In this document: positions 24,741 through 34,007 of the stretch, piece after piece
How positions within the stretch are numbered: position 1 is the first letter of the stretch
Layout of the letters: the number at the start of each line of letters is the position of its first letter
Source of the DNA: Branchiostoma floridae
Taxonomy: Eukaryota > Chordata > Leptocardii > Amphioxiformes > Branchiostomatidae
Assembly (NCBI RefSeq): GCF_000003815.2
Contig: NC_049989.1
Span: 19,539,165-19,603,164, forward strand
Reading direction: 5' to 3'
Length of the DNA stretch: 64,000 nucleotides
Program-made: the position numbers and the translations under genes
Notes under the pieces: generated by a model
Database searches by the model: none
What the model was told of the DNA's origin: nothing
What the model saw: only the letters and a program-made list of their open reading frames with translations

Positions 24741-25882
24741 GACCGTTGACAATGCAAGTTTACAAGGAAACACGGAGGTGTGACAGTGCACAAATGATGC
24801 TGATTGGAGGAGCGCTAATCAACCAATGAGAGCCCAAGTGTTGGGTGACACCGTTGCTAGACGAGTTATAGGGTGATTATCATATCACACTGTGGGTACA
24901 AAAGTCTTAATCAAAGGGACGCCGGCGACCGTTTTCATATTCATGCCAGATAGTTCTCATGTCTGGTGTCTAAAAAGATTTTTCTGCGTCTTTTGTTTGA
25001 TATGCAGGCTTCCCATGTCGTTCTGAAGCGTGTCTGTGCAACTACAAGTTGAACCAAGGAGGTTTCCTTTATTCAAGGTCAAAACAACGACATCCTTCCA
25101 ACCAACTTCCTGACTTCGCACTGCAGCTACTAGGATCTCTCTGGGGATTACCGAACATTGCCGATGTTGAAAATCGCGCTCCCAAAAAAACTTTGGAGGT
25201 TAAAACTTCACCTCACTAACCTCCTTGACCTCACGGTTTCCCATTAAATTTGGCAGTAAACCTTGCCACATGTCAACTTTTGAATAAAGCAACGTTATAT
25301 ATTATATAGTAGAATCCCTAATTTTCAAAAAAGCTCCTTGCTAATAGTACCACGGACGTTGTTTAGTAGTATAGCGTCCTTGCTAATACGTGTACCGTAG
25401 GAACGGAGGAAAATGCTCGTCAAGACCCAAGGTGGCAAGGTGCCTCCGGAACTCGTAACGAAATGACTTTGGGTTCAAATTTTAGTTTAAAAAAAGAGTG
25501 TCGAATAACTTGAAAATATTTTTAAAGTTACGATCAGACATGTTCCGCATTATCATTTCCGCCTTCGATGTTCTTAAGTTTTCGTTAATTAAATGGGGAC
25601 TTTGGCGTTGTTGGCGAGTTTATTTCGCATATATTTGTAAACCATGTTCTCAACTGAGCAGAGGTTAGGCGTCAGGCTTTCTTTTTCACTGGCGGAAAAA
25701 TAGGAGTCAACTAAGCTTCATCAAGCTCGCTAAGTCCAGTTGTTTGTTAACTTTTGGACGTCTTCCTGGTAGTCTGCGTTTTCTCTCTGCCTCACCCGCT
25801 GTCCCCCAAACGAAGCCTACCCTACATCTGCTTAGAAAATTACGCTAAGTTGACCTTCGACCTATCCGAGGCAGTCGCCAAG
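24741..25882. promoter_or_regulatory. head-to-head interval between the T-box and ERAL1 genes
   Basis: The two genes diverge from here, so the upstream regions of both should lie in this ~1.1-1.3 kb. No TATA box is convincing. Two AACCTCCTTG-type motifs (about 25060 and 25225) and a MITE fragment (about 25657) are present. Confidence 0.4.
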
Positions 25883-25892
25883 ATGGCTGCGC
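25876..25892 (+). promoter_or_regulatory. YY1-like motif overlapping the ERAL1 start codon
   Basis: The sequence CCAAGATGGCTGC around the ATG at 25883 fits the known YY1 consensus (CAAGATGGCNGC). That motif is common at the 5' ends of nuclear genes for mitochondrial and ribosomal proteins. It is also a good Kozak context. Function here is inferred. Confidence 0.45.
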
Positions 25893-25976
25893 CCATGGCA
25901 AAACGCGCGCTTGTGATGAAATTTTCTATCGGCTGCCTGAAACAAAACAATTTACCCAACTTTTTAAGCATAAGGG
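25883..25976 (+). CDS. ERAL1: ERAL1 exon 1 (targeting peptide)
   Basis: Starts MAAPMAKRALVMKFSIGCL at an ATG in AAGATGG context and ends before GTGAGT in phase 1. An upstream in-frame ATG exists at 25754, but the context and the basic start favour 25883. Confidence 0.75.
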
Positions 25977-28900
25977 GTGAGTATAGCATACGTCTATCAT
26001 CACAGCTATGTGTGATTATTAGATATTGTCGTGAAATGCGCTAACGTTAGAGATCGAGCTTCATTTGGGACATTTTGGGGAGGGGGGCATGGCGCACATG
26101 ACGACGAAATATTCTGTCTGTTCTAGGGCTGGGTACCGGTACAGAAAATTCAGGTCCAGGTCCGGTTCAGGTCCAAGGGATCAGGTCCAGGTCCGGACCT
26201 GAACCTGGACCTGATGCAGTATGACTCATTACAATGGTCCATTTCACTACAAATAGATCTGTTTGGTGGAGTATTAGACTTACACTGGCGTTTTAAAATC
26301 CTTCAACACTAACTGCACCTGTACGATAGGCTGTAAAACTTGGTAGAAATTACTATAAACTCTACTGTACTTCACTCTTGTTGTTTTCTTCCACCTACAA
26401 GCGCCAAAACGTGTGAATGCCTGATAAAATAATATTTTAATTTTCTAATCGGTCCAACATCCGGTTCACCTAATTTTTTCAGGTCCGGTTTTTCTGGACC
26501 GGTCCAATAAGAAAAACCGGTTTTGTACCGGTACGCTGTACCGATACCCAGCCCTAGTCTGTTCCCATTTCAGGAAGTAGTAAAAGAAAGGCATTGAATA
26601 AAGTTGTGAAATATTGTATAAAATATACAGTATATTCAAGACAAATTTTCAGGTTCAAAACCTAGCCGGTAGTAAATACACACCCACAGCCAGACAGAAC
26701 TACTAGTATGTTGTCTGCTCTGGTCCAAACTATCACGGCTTTTGTAGAAACAAAAGGTGAGAAATATCTGCTAACTCTATTGTCCTATTGTAAATATGCT
26801 TCTGATTGAAGTAAAAACAATCCAGACACAGCATGCTGTACCCAAGGAGGTTAAAAATCTTTTTTTTTTAACTCCTTGCTGTACCTAAAGTTGTCAGCAC
26901 AGATTTGTGCTGGCAAAAATATTTTTAAGTTAAAAAACATGACAGTTCACAGTTTTTCAGGGATAAACCTCCTTGGTTGTAGGTAATATTCTTAGAGAAT
27001 ATATGGAGTTCTTATAAGGAATATCTGAAATTATAGAAACAGTGGAATAAGTAAATGGCAACTTTTTTGCCAGTAAATAAGTAATGGTAGTGAGTCCTTT
27101 TGTAATGGTGACATTTGTTATGTTTTTTTTTTTCAGCTCTGTGCCAAACGAGACCAGAGAGAAAATCTCTAGTCCCAGCATTATTCTTGAACTTGAAGAG
27201 TGGTCTTCATAGTGACGGCAGCTCCAACAATGGACAATGTGAGAATATAGTTACCTCCAAGAAAAATGGAGGTATTGTTTTTGGTGTGTCTGGGTGTTTA
27301 TGTTTCTTTGGATTCTCTGACTGAAATGTGATTACTTTCAGAAAAATACAGTTATAAGAAATACAAATAACTGGCTTCCACTGTATATTTTGTTTGTGGG
27401 TGGGTGGGTGTTGGGAGCACAAAAGTCAAAGTCAATTTTGGACCCCCTGCCCCTGGTATTTGACTTTGGTACTGCAGCAGAACTTTCAGTTCTTGTATCT
27501 TTTGTCTATAACAAAATACCTCATGTTTGCTTATGGTTAAACAAACAAACAAAAAATATTGGTTGCCATTAATTATCGGTGTAATCTTTGAATACTAGTA
27601 CTATGTACAGTATCTTTAGAAAGCGTTTTCTTCTCATTCCTGGTGCACCAGATGCCACAGATGCCGTGAAAGCCTTCTCTGTCCCGGGGCAGCCTGCGGC
27701 CGCCCGTGTGGTGACGGTAGCCATCGTAGGAGCACCCAACTCTGGGAAGTCTACCCTCACCAACAGACTCATGGGAAGAAGGGTAGGCTCCACTGTCTGG
27801 GTTTAAAATATCTTATAAAATCTTTATTCAACATACCAATATTAAACTTGCTGAGTCTGAATTATGTTAGTATTTAGTAACTATTTACATGAAAACTTAC
27901 GATACACTTAAGTTAAGTTCAAAGGTTGTTAGGTTGACACACTGATCGTAAGAAATGCAGATTAAATCTTCTAACTTGAAAATTTCTTAGTTCTCCCATG
28001 TTTTGTTGTCTTCCCCTTTCAGGTACAAAACATTGATTGGCTTATCAGAGGATCTGCTCCCCAGTGTAAGGGCGGCTAGTGTTCAATTTCTTGTTATTTT
28101 AAGAAAAGCCTTGAAGCATGCCTGCTAAAAGCCTGTGGTATCTCCTCCCCATCAGGTGTGCCCTGTGTCCAGTAAGGTCCACACCACCCGCAGGAAAACT
28201 CTGGCTGTTCTGACTGAGGGCGACACGCAAGTGGTACGTACCCCGCTGATAAGGCTAGGGTTTTAGGCTAGAAAATGCAATATGATCTAACCATGTGCTC
28301 ATCTGTATACTGTAAATCCATTTAAGTTTGCGGGGAGTTAATTTCGCGGTAGCGGGATAAAGGACTTTTTGCGGTGGTTTTAAGTTCACGGTAGCACCAT
28401 GCACTGTAGTCTTTTACTGCCATGGAAAAATGTTCGTGGTGGTTTTAAGTTCTCGTTGAAGCGGCCACCGTAAAAACCGCGAGCATTCAACCACTGCGAA
28501 AGTTTCTGCATTTACTGTATATGACTAGGATTTAGTTTTAAAACCCTTAAACTGCCAAACCCAGATATATTCGGCACACATATACATGTCCTGTGTGCCG
28601 CACCCGGATATATCCAGGATAGCGTATTACCCCGAAGAAGCAACTTTGCGCAGGCGTATCGCAGGAACCCCGGAAGTTAGGGACTTCGGCCTTGTTCGGG
28701 GGCTTCTTTTTAGAGGTCAGCAGCCAACCCTGGCACTGATAGTATTTTATAGTGCTGAAACTCTGGCAGTTTAAGGGTTAAGAATTTGAGTTTCTTTTTT
28801 TTCCATATCGACTTTTGATTGCTTTCTGTGTCTCAACTGTTTGCATGACATTGTGTAAATTGCAACATATTTGTCCATTTTGCCATTCAGGTGTTCTTGG

Positions 28901-31900
28901 ACACTCCAGGGTTCACAAACACAAGTAAAGCAGGAAGGTGGGTGCTCCTGTTTTCATCAGCTCTGTCTCCCTGATAATAACGTATGTTTCTACTTGCATT
29001 CTACTCATTCTTAGACTGGGTACCACCCAGAAAGTACTTCACTCCGGTGTTAATTATACATCATATACAGTTGCTTCTCACTCTGATATCTATCATACAC
29101 TACAGTCACTTGAACTCACTTCTATTCTGTTCTGTCTGGGAACCTTGACATGTGTTATGTGCGGAATCGTCCAAATTGTGGACGAGGGTGCTGATTGGTC
29201 CCTACAAATGAGTAATGTATTCCAAATGCGAGACCAGATTGCTCATGTACTGTACTGTTATCGATAATGTTTTGTTGTTGTTTTGTATGTAGCCTCTTAG
29301 TACTATTGTCTGTATAGCTATTAGTTGTTATTAGTTGCCATACATTGTACCTTGTGCGATTGTTGAGCAAATAAAATTCATTCATTCATTCATTCATTCA
29401 TGAGCGAATTAAGGAATGGATTAAAGCGCTCAGTCGAATAGGCATGCCAACACCCGAAGAGCCCTCCGTCCGCTTGCGGGAGGGCTTGTTGTCGTCAAAC
29501 AAGCGCTCTTGAACCCATTCCTTAATTCGCTCATTAACTGATGTTAGCACCAATCGTTTTGAATGTACAGTTCCCCAGACGGATAGCAGAAGTGAACATA
29601 GGAGCGAACTACTAGTACTATCCAGATGTTACCCCTGCTAAGCTATTTTCCTATGCAGAAACAAATCTGCTTGGTTCGTACTTTGCTTAATCATGCAATG
29701 CTTTTCTTCAGGCACCACTTAGAAAACACCATGGTGAAAGACCCCAAAGCCAGCATGTTGGAAGCAGACTTAAGTAAGTTTTATTTTGCCTCTGTCTTTG
29801 TACAATTCTACTGTATGGAACCAAAGTACGTTTTCTGCTTGTGAACAATGACAATGATATAAGTATTACTCAATCAACTTGACACAACTATACACAAACT
29901 TGCCCTTCTCCTGTTATTAAGTATTGCACCATCACTGAATGATTCTTCAGACTCCAGGTTTTTGTTGCAAGGTAATTCACTTGTGATTACCACTGGTGTT
30001 ATGTTGGAAACACAGCACAGTAGCAGCACAGCATACATCATTTGATTAGTGTGCTTTGTTACTTTTCATAACTATTTCTAATTTGAACAATTCAACATTT
30101 TTTTAAAATCATTTTAACTAACTTGGCAAGTCATAAACAACTTATCAGGCTGGAATTTAAATGTGCATTTTTTGTTGTAATCAGAAGATTTTCATTGTTG
30201 TTCTAGTCGCAGTGATGGTGGACCCTACAGAAAGGCAGTCTCAGAAGAAACTGAAGTGGGATCTCCGTAAAGCACTGTACACCTTACCTAAACCCATTCC
30301 TGCTGTACTCATCCTCAATAAGGTATTTCTATGCTATATCTATCATCTAATTATGTTGCCAACCAATCAAATGCCTTGAATACTGTTACAATACCTGTGA
30401 TTGGTCAAAGCATTTTCAGAGGTTAAACCAATGAAAGTGACTGTTGTACTGATAATGTTATCTACTAGTACATGTATGTAACTTAAGAAATAGACTCCTC
30501 TATTGACTGTTGCACTGGAATTCATTATTTTGTATGAATTTTCTATTCCAGACAGACTTGATGAGGCACAAAACCAAGCTGCTGGAAATCGCGGCAAAGT
30601 TAACTACAGGGGTTGTTGGAGGGGAACCCATTCAGATTACGGAGGCCAAAAAGAGACTAATACCTGAACTGAGTCCTTTGGAAGCTGCATTGATCAAAGC
30701 ACAAAAGAAAAAAGTCCTCAGTGAAAAGAAAGAAGAATGTGTCCAAACTGATACAGAAGAAAGACTAAGAGTAAGAAATACAGTAGACTCTGAAGCTAGA
30801 GAGCCAAAAGAGAAAACTATCGATGCTGTCACTTCTTCTGAAGATACTATCGACAAGCCGACACAATCGCAAGAGAGCGACTTGTCAGCAAAGACACATG
30901 GAGTAGACAAATGTGAACAGTTACAAAGCACAGTAGAAGCACACATACGAGACTCAATGACTGATGCCAGTGTGGTAGAAGAAAGAGACATCCACAAGAG
31001 AGACTCAAAGACTACAGACTCAGAGATGATGTATGATAAGGGTTATGTTGCGGAAGATGGTTTGGATGGTGCGACTAAAGAAGAGATGAAGATGGCACTT
31101 GGTTATGATGTGGACGCCTGGGACAGGATTGTGGAGGAAAGAGACAAGACTGTGAAGAGGTAGGTAAAGTCACTTCCCTGCTGTGTCACCGATCGTGTGC
31201 CCACACAACTTTCGTCACTTCACACTAGTGAAAATGCCATTCACCTGGACTCCAGGAAGAATAGTGATGTATCAGTCACTAATGGAGATCCTAATTACCA
31301 CCAAACAAAACATGCAAAATAAAGATTATTATACATTATATATATTATGTACAGACAGAAGAGCAAAGACCCTGAGAAGACAGCCCTGCACCAGGAGATT
31401 TCCAGACAGTGTGGCTGGCCAGGGTTCCAGTTGGAGTTCCACTAATGTTGTTCTGGAAGTGATATGGTCCTGACATTTTGTTTTTGATGTTATTTTGTAC
31501 AGACAGAAGAGTAAAGACCCTGAGAAGACAGCCCTGCACCAGGAGATTTCCAGACAGTGTGGCTGGCCTGGCTTTCAGGAGGTCTTCATGATGTCTGCAA
31601 AGGAAGGTCAAGGTGTCGACAATTTCAAGGTCAGAATGTCTTAAGAAGTTGACCTATAGAATCTGACTTCTTGTTAATGTTCAGTTTTGATTGCTGCTGG
31701 TATCATAGAGTCCCTGTTCTTTTGGCAACTGTACAGTGCATACACATAACCTAGCAAGTAGTACATGTACTAGTAGTAGTACTCACGTACAAGTTATCAT
31801 AGTTCAGCCCTGTATCAAATACGTCAATGAATTTCCATTTGCACAACCTGACATTTTTGTGAAATGATATTCAATTTTTTTAAATCAAGTATTTTGTTTT

Positions 31901-34007
31901 CCCTCCCCAGGACTACCTCCTCTCCATGGCTAAGCCAGGAGACTGGCAGTACTCTCCTGACTTCCTGACGGACCAGAGTGAACATGAGATCGCCTACCAT
32001 GCCATCAGGGAGAAACTGTTGGAGTATCTACCACAGGAGGTGCCTTACAACATACAACAGGTGACAGATACACTTCACTCAAAGAATAGATTCTCTCCCT
32101 CTCTCTCTCTCTGTCCTATACACATCTTCAAGTCCACTACGTAGGACTAATGTTGTTCGTTAGAGAAAATGATGTAGTTTATTGGAGTACCAAATATCCT
32201 TTAAACCCAGGGCTCGAAACATCACCTGCATAGTGAAGGTAAAATTGGATCTGTGCAGGTATTTCTGGTGTCTACCTGCACGTAACCTGCACTGGTCCAT
32301 GTACTGGGTTTTATACATAAATGTTCTGTAATGTACTAGGTGTATGTGGATCGCTATTAGCTGCATTGACTGTTACCACATATAAAGTATTAAAAAAAAA
32401 TAGCAAAGGTTCCTGAACAATTTTAGTATGATCCATACTTCCTAAATTCAGAGTGCTGCAGGTAGAATTTGTCTGGTGCAGGTAATTTTCAATGTAACCT
32501 GCACCAGTGCAGGTATGCAGAAAAAAGTATTTCGAGCCCTGAAACCAGGAAGTTTGTAATTTGCTTTTTGTGTGTCAGATACCTTTTTCAGCACCAAGGA
32601 CAGATACATGGCAACAAGCCAAAAAAATCGTTGCCTGGCTAAAATCGCGCTGCTAGGGACCGACCCTACTGTTGCTGCCACCTCGGGCAGGGGATCATTA
32701 TCCCAGCCAGTGAGAGATTGTGTAAACATAGTCTAGAAAAAAGGCAGTGTTTTTGCCTTTTAGGTTGTACTGAATGTACTCTGATAGAGGTAGTAGTATC
32801 TATGTTTCCCCAGTATGTGTAATATTTGTTTGTGGAGAGTATGTATATCTAGTATTTATTTGACTATAGTTTTACAAATGAAAGCAAATCTACCTGACAA
32901 CTTCTAGGTTTAAAGGATATTTCCAACTCGAGTAAACTCCACTAAACTACATCATTTTCTTCAACAAACAACATCTGTCCCACGTAGTGGGCCTGAAGAT
33001 GGGTAAATTGTCATTATCAATGGATGCAGCATCCCCTGTTTTACCAAAGGCTGTTGAGTTGACTCTGTTTGACAGGATATTTTGTGACCTACATTGTTAA
33101 CGCTGGTTCACCTTAATCCGAGGGTGACCTATATCTGTTTGTTTGTAAGAAAAAAGCATATTTAGGGATATGAAGTTGACAGACAGTGGTTTCAAATTAG
33201 AACATTTTGGAAATATTGCAAATTTGAAACCATCGTCAGCCGACTTAATACTTCTAAATGTTATGTTTTTAAAGACAACGGATAAAGGTCACCCCGCGGA
33301 TAAAGGTGAACTAGCGTTATATGTGTTGACTCTCTGATGTATTTGTACAGGAGGTTGAGATGTGGCAGGAGGGGGAGGGGGGCGACCTCCAGATTGTCAT
33401 TCAGCTCATCGTCAGCAAGTCTACACAAGTGGTAAGTGTTGTGTCTTGATATCTAGTTGTAGTTATTGTTTTACCTTTGCCAAGAAAGGTATGTTTTTTG
33501 TAGCGTTAATGAAGGTTAGACATTCAGGTAATAAGATAAACCAAAAAGCAGTTACTCAAGCAACTCACCCTACAGGCACACTACTGGAAATTGGCGCAGT
33601 TCTTAGGACAGGACATAAAACCATGGTCCACTGTTCCTTGTGCTTCTCGATAAGAGCTTGGGGAATCTTCCCCGTACAATAAACCTATAAATACTGCACA
33701 TGACCAGCATATCTATAAGAAGTGAGCTAAGTTGAATTAAGATATCCATCACTTTTACATTGGCTGAGATTTTATTACTATATAGTATTCTGTTAAAAGA
33801 ACTTTGTGATCCTGTTATTTCCTAACCTGATGAAATGATGCATGGAATATTAAAGTCCCTTTGTGTCCCCGGCAGCCTATGCTGATTGGTCCAAAAGGAG
33901 CCACCATCAAGAAGATCGCCAAGGAGGCAGCTCAAGAAATGGAGGACACCTTCTTCACTGATGTCTTCCTCAAGCTGGGAGTGAAGTACGCTGGGCTGCA
34001 AAAGTAA
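25883..34007 (+). CDS. ERAL1: GTPase Era, mitochondrial (ERAL1), complete 13-exon gene model
   Basis: Exons: 25883-25976, 26694-26756, 27137-27238, 27652-27782, 28156-28233, 28891-28937, 29712-29773, 30207-30322, 30552-31159, 31503-31629, 31911-32060, 33351-33431, 33876-34007. All junctions keep phase, giving 596 codons before the TAA. Era-family proteins bind the 3' end of the small-subunit rRNA; the animal form acts in the mitochondrial matrix on 12S rRNA during 28S subunit assembly. Visible motifs: G1 GAPNSGKST, G2-region Thr pair in VHTTRRKT, G3 DTPG, G4 NKTD, G5 SAKEG, then REKLLEYLPQEVPYNIQQ and a C-terminal KH domain with the GPKG loop (LIGPKGATIKKIAKEA). The N-terminus is basic and hydroxylated with few acids, fitting a mitochondrial targeting peptide. 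It is longer than human ERAL1 (437 aa, from memory), mainly because of an acidic insert in exon 9. Confidence 0.93.
26124..26556. mobile_element. hAT-type MITE in ERAL1 intron 1
   Basis: The ends are TAGGGCTGGGTACCGGTAC and its imperfect inverted copy. It is flanked by an exact 8-bp direct repeat GTCTGTTC at 26116-26123 and 26557-26564, the duplication length of hAT transposons. It is 433 bp with no transposase ORF. Confidence 0.88.
26694..26756 (+). CDS. ERAL1: ERAL1 exon 2
   Basis: Encodes TTSMLSALVQTITAFVETK between CAG and GTGAGA, phase 1 to 1. Support is splice sites and phase only, because this N-terminal region is not conserved. Confidence 0.55.
26842..26976. repeat. foldback with AAGGAGGTT / AACCTCCTT ends
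   Basis: CCAAGGAGGTTA at the left and TAAACCTCCTTGG at the right are inverted. A second AACTCCTTG lies inside. The same motif recurs elsewhere in the window. Confidence 0.45.
27137..27238 (+). CDS. ERAL1: ERAL1 exon 3
   Basis: Encodes LCQTRPERKSLVPALFLNL and onward to NNGQ, after a strong polypyrimidine tract and CAG. The donor is GTGAGA. Phase 1 to 1. Presequence or linker before the GTPase domain. Confidence 0.75.
27652..27782 (+). CDS. ERAL1: ERAL1 exon 4 (G1 / Walker A)
   Basis: Encodes ATDAVKAFSVPGQPAAARVV, then VAIVGAPNSGKSTLTNRLMG. The P-loop GAPNSGKST is intact. Phase 1 to 0, donor GTAGGC. Confidence 0.92.
28156..28233 (+). CDS. ERAL1: ERAL1 exon 5 (switch I / G2)
   Basis: Encodes VCPVSSKVHTTRRKTLAVL and the following strand to DTQV. 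Era-type switch I with the TTRRKT motif. Phase 0 to 0, donor GTACGT. Confidence 0.92.
28308..28521. mobile_element. MITE (TACTGTAAATGCAGAAACTT family) in ERAL1 intron
   Basis: The ends TACTGTAAATCCATTTAAGT and AGTTTCTGCATTTACTGTAT are inverted. The interior has CGCGGT and TTTTAAGTTC repeats. A second copy in the opposite orientation lies at 47836-48052. Confidence 0.78.
28542..28779. mobile_element. MITE (AACCCTTAAACTGCCA ends) in ERAL1 intron
   Basis: The terminal inverted repeats AACCCTTAAACTGCCA and TGGCAGTTTAAGGGTT bound 238 bp of non-coding sequence, immediately next to the MITE at 28308. Confidence 0.78.
28891..28937 (+). CDS. ERAL1: ERAL1 exon 6 (G3)
   Basis: Encodes VFLDTPGFTNTSKAG plus two bases of Arg. 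DTPG is the G3 motif. The donor is GTGGGT. Confidence 0.9.
29000..29399 (+). mobile_element. retroposon 3' tail ending in an ATTC microsatellite
   Basis: The segment ends GAGCAAATAAAATTC followed by repeated ATTC units, the form of 3' ends of CR1/L2-like LINEs and their derivatives. The upstream boundary is not visible and no protein is preserved, so the start is approximate. Confidence 0.45.
29402..29532. mobile_element. MITE with GAGCGAATTAAGGAATGG ends
   Basis: GAGCGAATTAAGGAATGG at the left is exactly inverted at the right. The interior has a second strong hairpin, GCCCTCC with GGAGGGC. It sits in an ERAL1 intron directly against the ATTC microsatellite. Confidence 0.8.
29712..29773 (+). 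CDS. ERAL1: ERAL1 exon 7
   Basis: Encodes HHLENTMVKDPKASMLEADL, the switch II region and following helix of Era GTPases. Phase 2 to 1, donor GTAAGT. Confidence 0.9.
30207..30322 (+). CDS. ERAL1: ERAL1 exon 8 (to G4)
   Basis: Encodes AVMVDPTERQSQKKLKWDL through IPAVLILNK. The Asn-Lys starts the G4 motif, completed as NKTD by the next exon. Phase 1 to 0. Confidence 0.92.
30552..31159 (+). CDS. ERAL1: ERAL1 exon 9 (G4 and acidic insert)
   Basis: Starts TDLMRHKTKLLEIAAKLT, conserved after G4. It then runs about 140 residues of charged low-complexity sequence rich in Glu, Asp, Lys, Ser and Thr, ending EERDKTVK. Human ERAL1 has a shorter variable insert at this place. Phase 0 to 2, donor GTAGGT. 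Confidence 0.9.
31355..31430 (+). pseudogene. partial duplicate of ERAL1 exon 10
   Basis: A 76-base copy of the 5' part of exon 10 (31503-31578) with about four substitutions, preceded by the same TGTACAG acceptor. It codes KSKDPEKTALHQEISRQCGW and then leaves homology for LEFH and a stop. It lacks the G5 part and a good donor. Confidence 0.85.
31503..31629 (+). CDS. ERAL1: ERAL1 exon 10 (G5)
   Basis: Encodes KSKDPEKTALHQEISRQCGW, then EVFMMSAKEGQGVDNFK with the G5 SAKEG motif. Phase 2 to 0, donor GTCAGA. A near-identical partial copy lies about 150 bp upstream. Confidence 0.9.
31911..32060 (+). CDS. ERAL1: ERAL1 exon 11
   Basis: Encodes DYLLSMAKPGDWQYSPDFLT through IREKLLEYLPQEVPYNIQQ, a highly conserved Era signature between the GTPase and KH domains. 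Phase 0 to 0. Confidence 0.93.
32208..32541. mobile_element. hAT-like MITE in ERAL1 intron
   Basis: The ends CAGGGCTCGAAA and TTTCGAGCCCTG are inverted. The interior holds repeated ACCTGCA motifs on both arms. I could not confirm an 8-bp duplication. Confidence 0.7.
33098..33319. mobile_element. MITE (TAACGCTAGTTCACC family), copy 1
   Basis: TAACGCTGGTTCACC at the left and GGTGAACTAGCGTTA at the right are inverted. Inner arms carry ATCCG and CGGATAAAGG. Related copies are at 39696-39896 and 46029-46188. Confidence 0.75.
33351..33431 (+). CDS. ERAL1: ERAL1 exon 12 (start of KH domain)
   Basis: Encodes EVEMWQEGEGGDLQIVIQLI to STQV, the first KH strand region. Phase 0 to 0, donor GTAAGT. Confidence 0.88.
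33876..34007 (+). CDS. ERAL1: ERAL1 exon 13 (KH domain, stop)
   Basis: Encodes PMLIGPKGATIKKIAKEAAQ and ends LGVKYAGLQK-stop. The GPKG loop of the RNA-binding KH fold is intact. Termination at TAA. Confidence 0.93.
   Translation, partial: PMLIGPKGATIKKIAKEAAQEMEDTFFTDVFLKLGVKYAGLQK

Noticed and set aside
30632-30997. 121-codon minus-strand ORF rich in Ser/Leu/Val
   Set aside because: Shadow of the Glu/Ser/Thr-rich ERAL1 exon 9.
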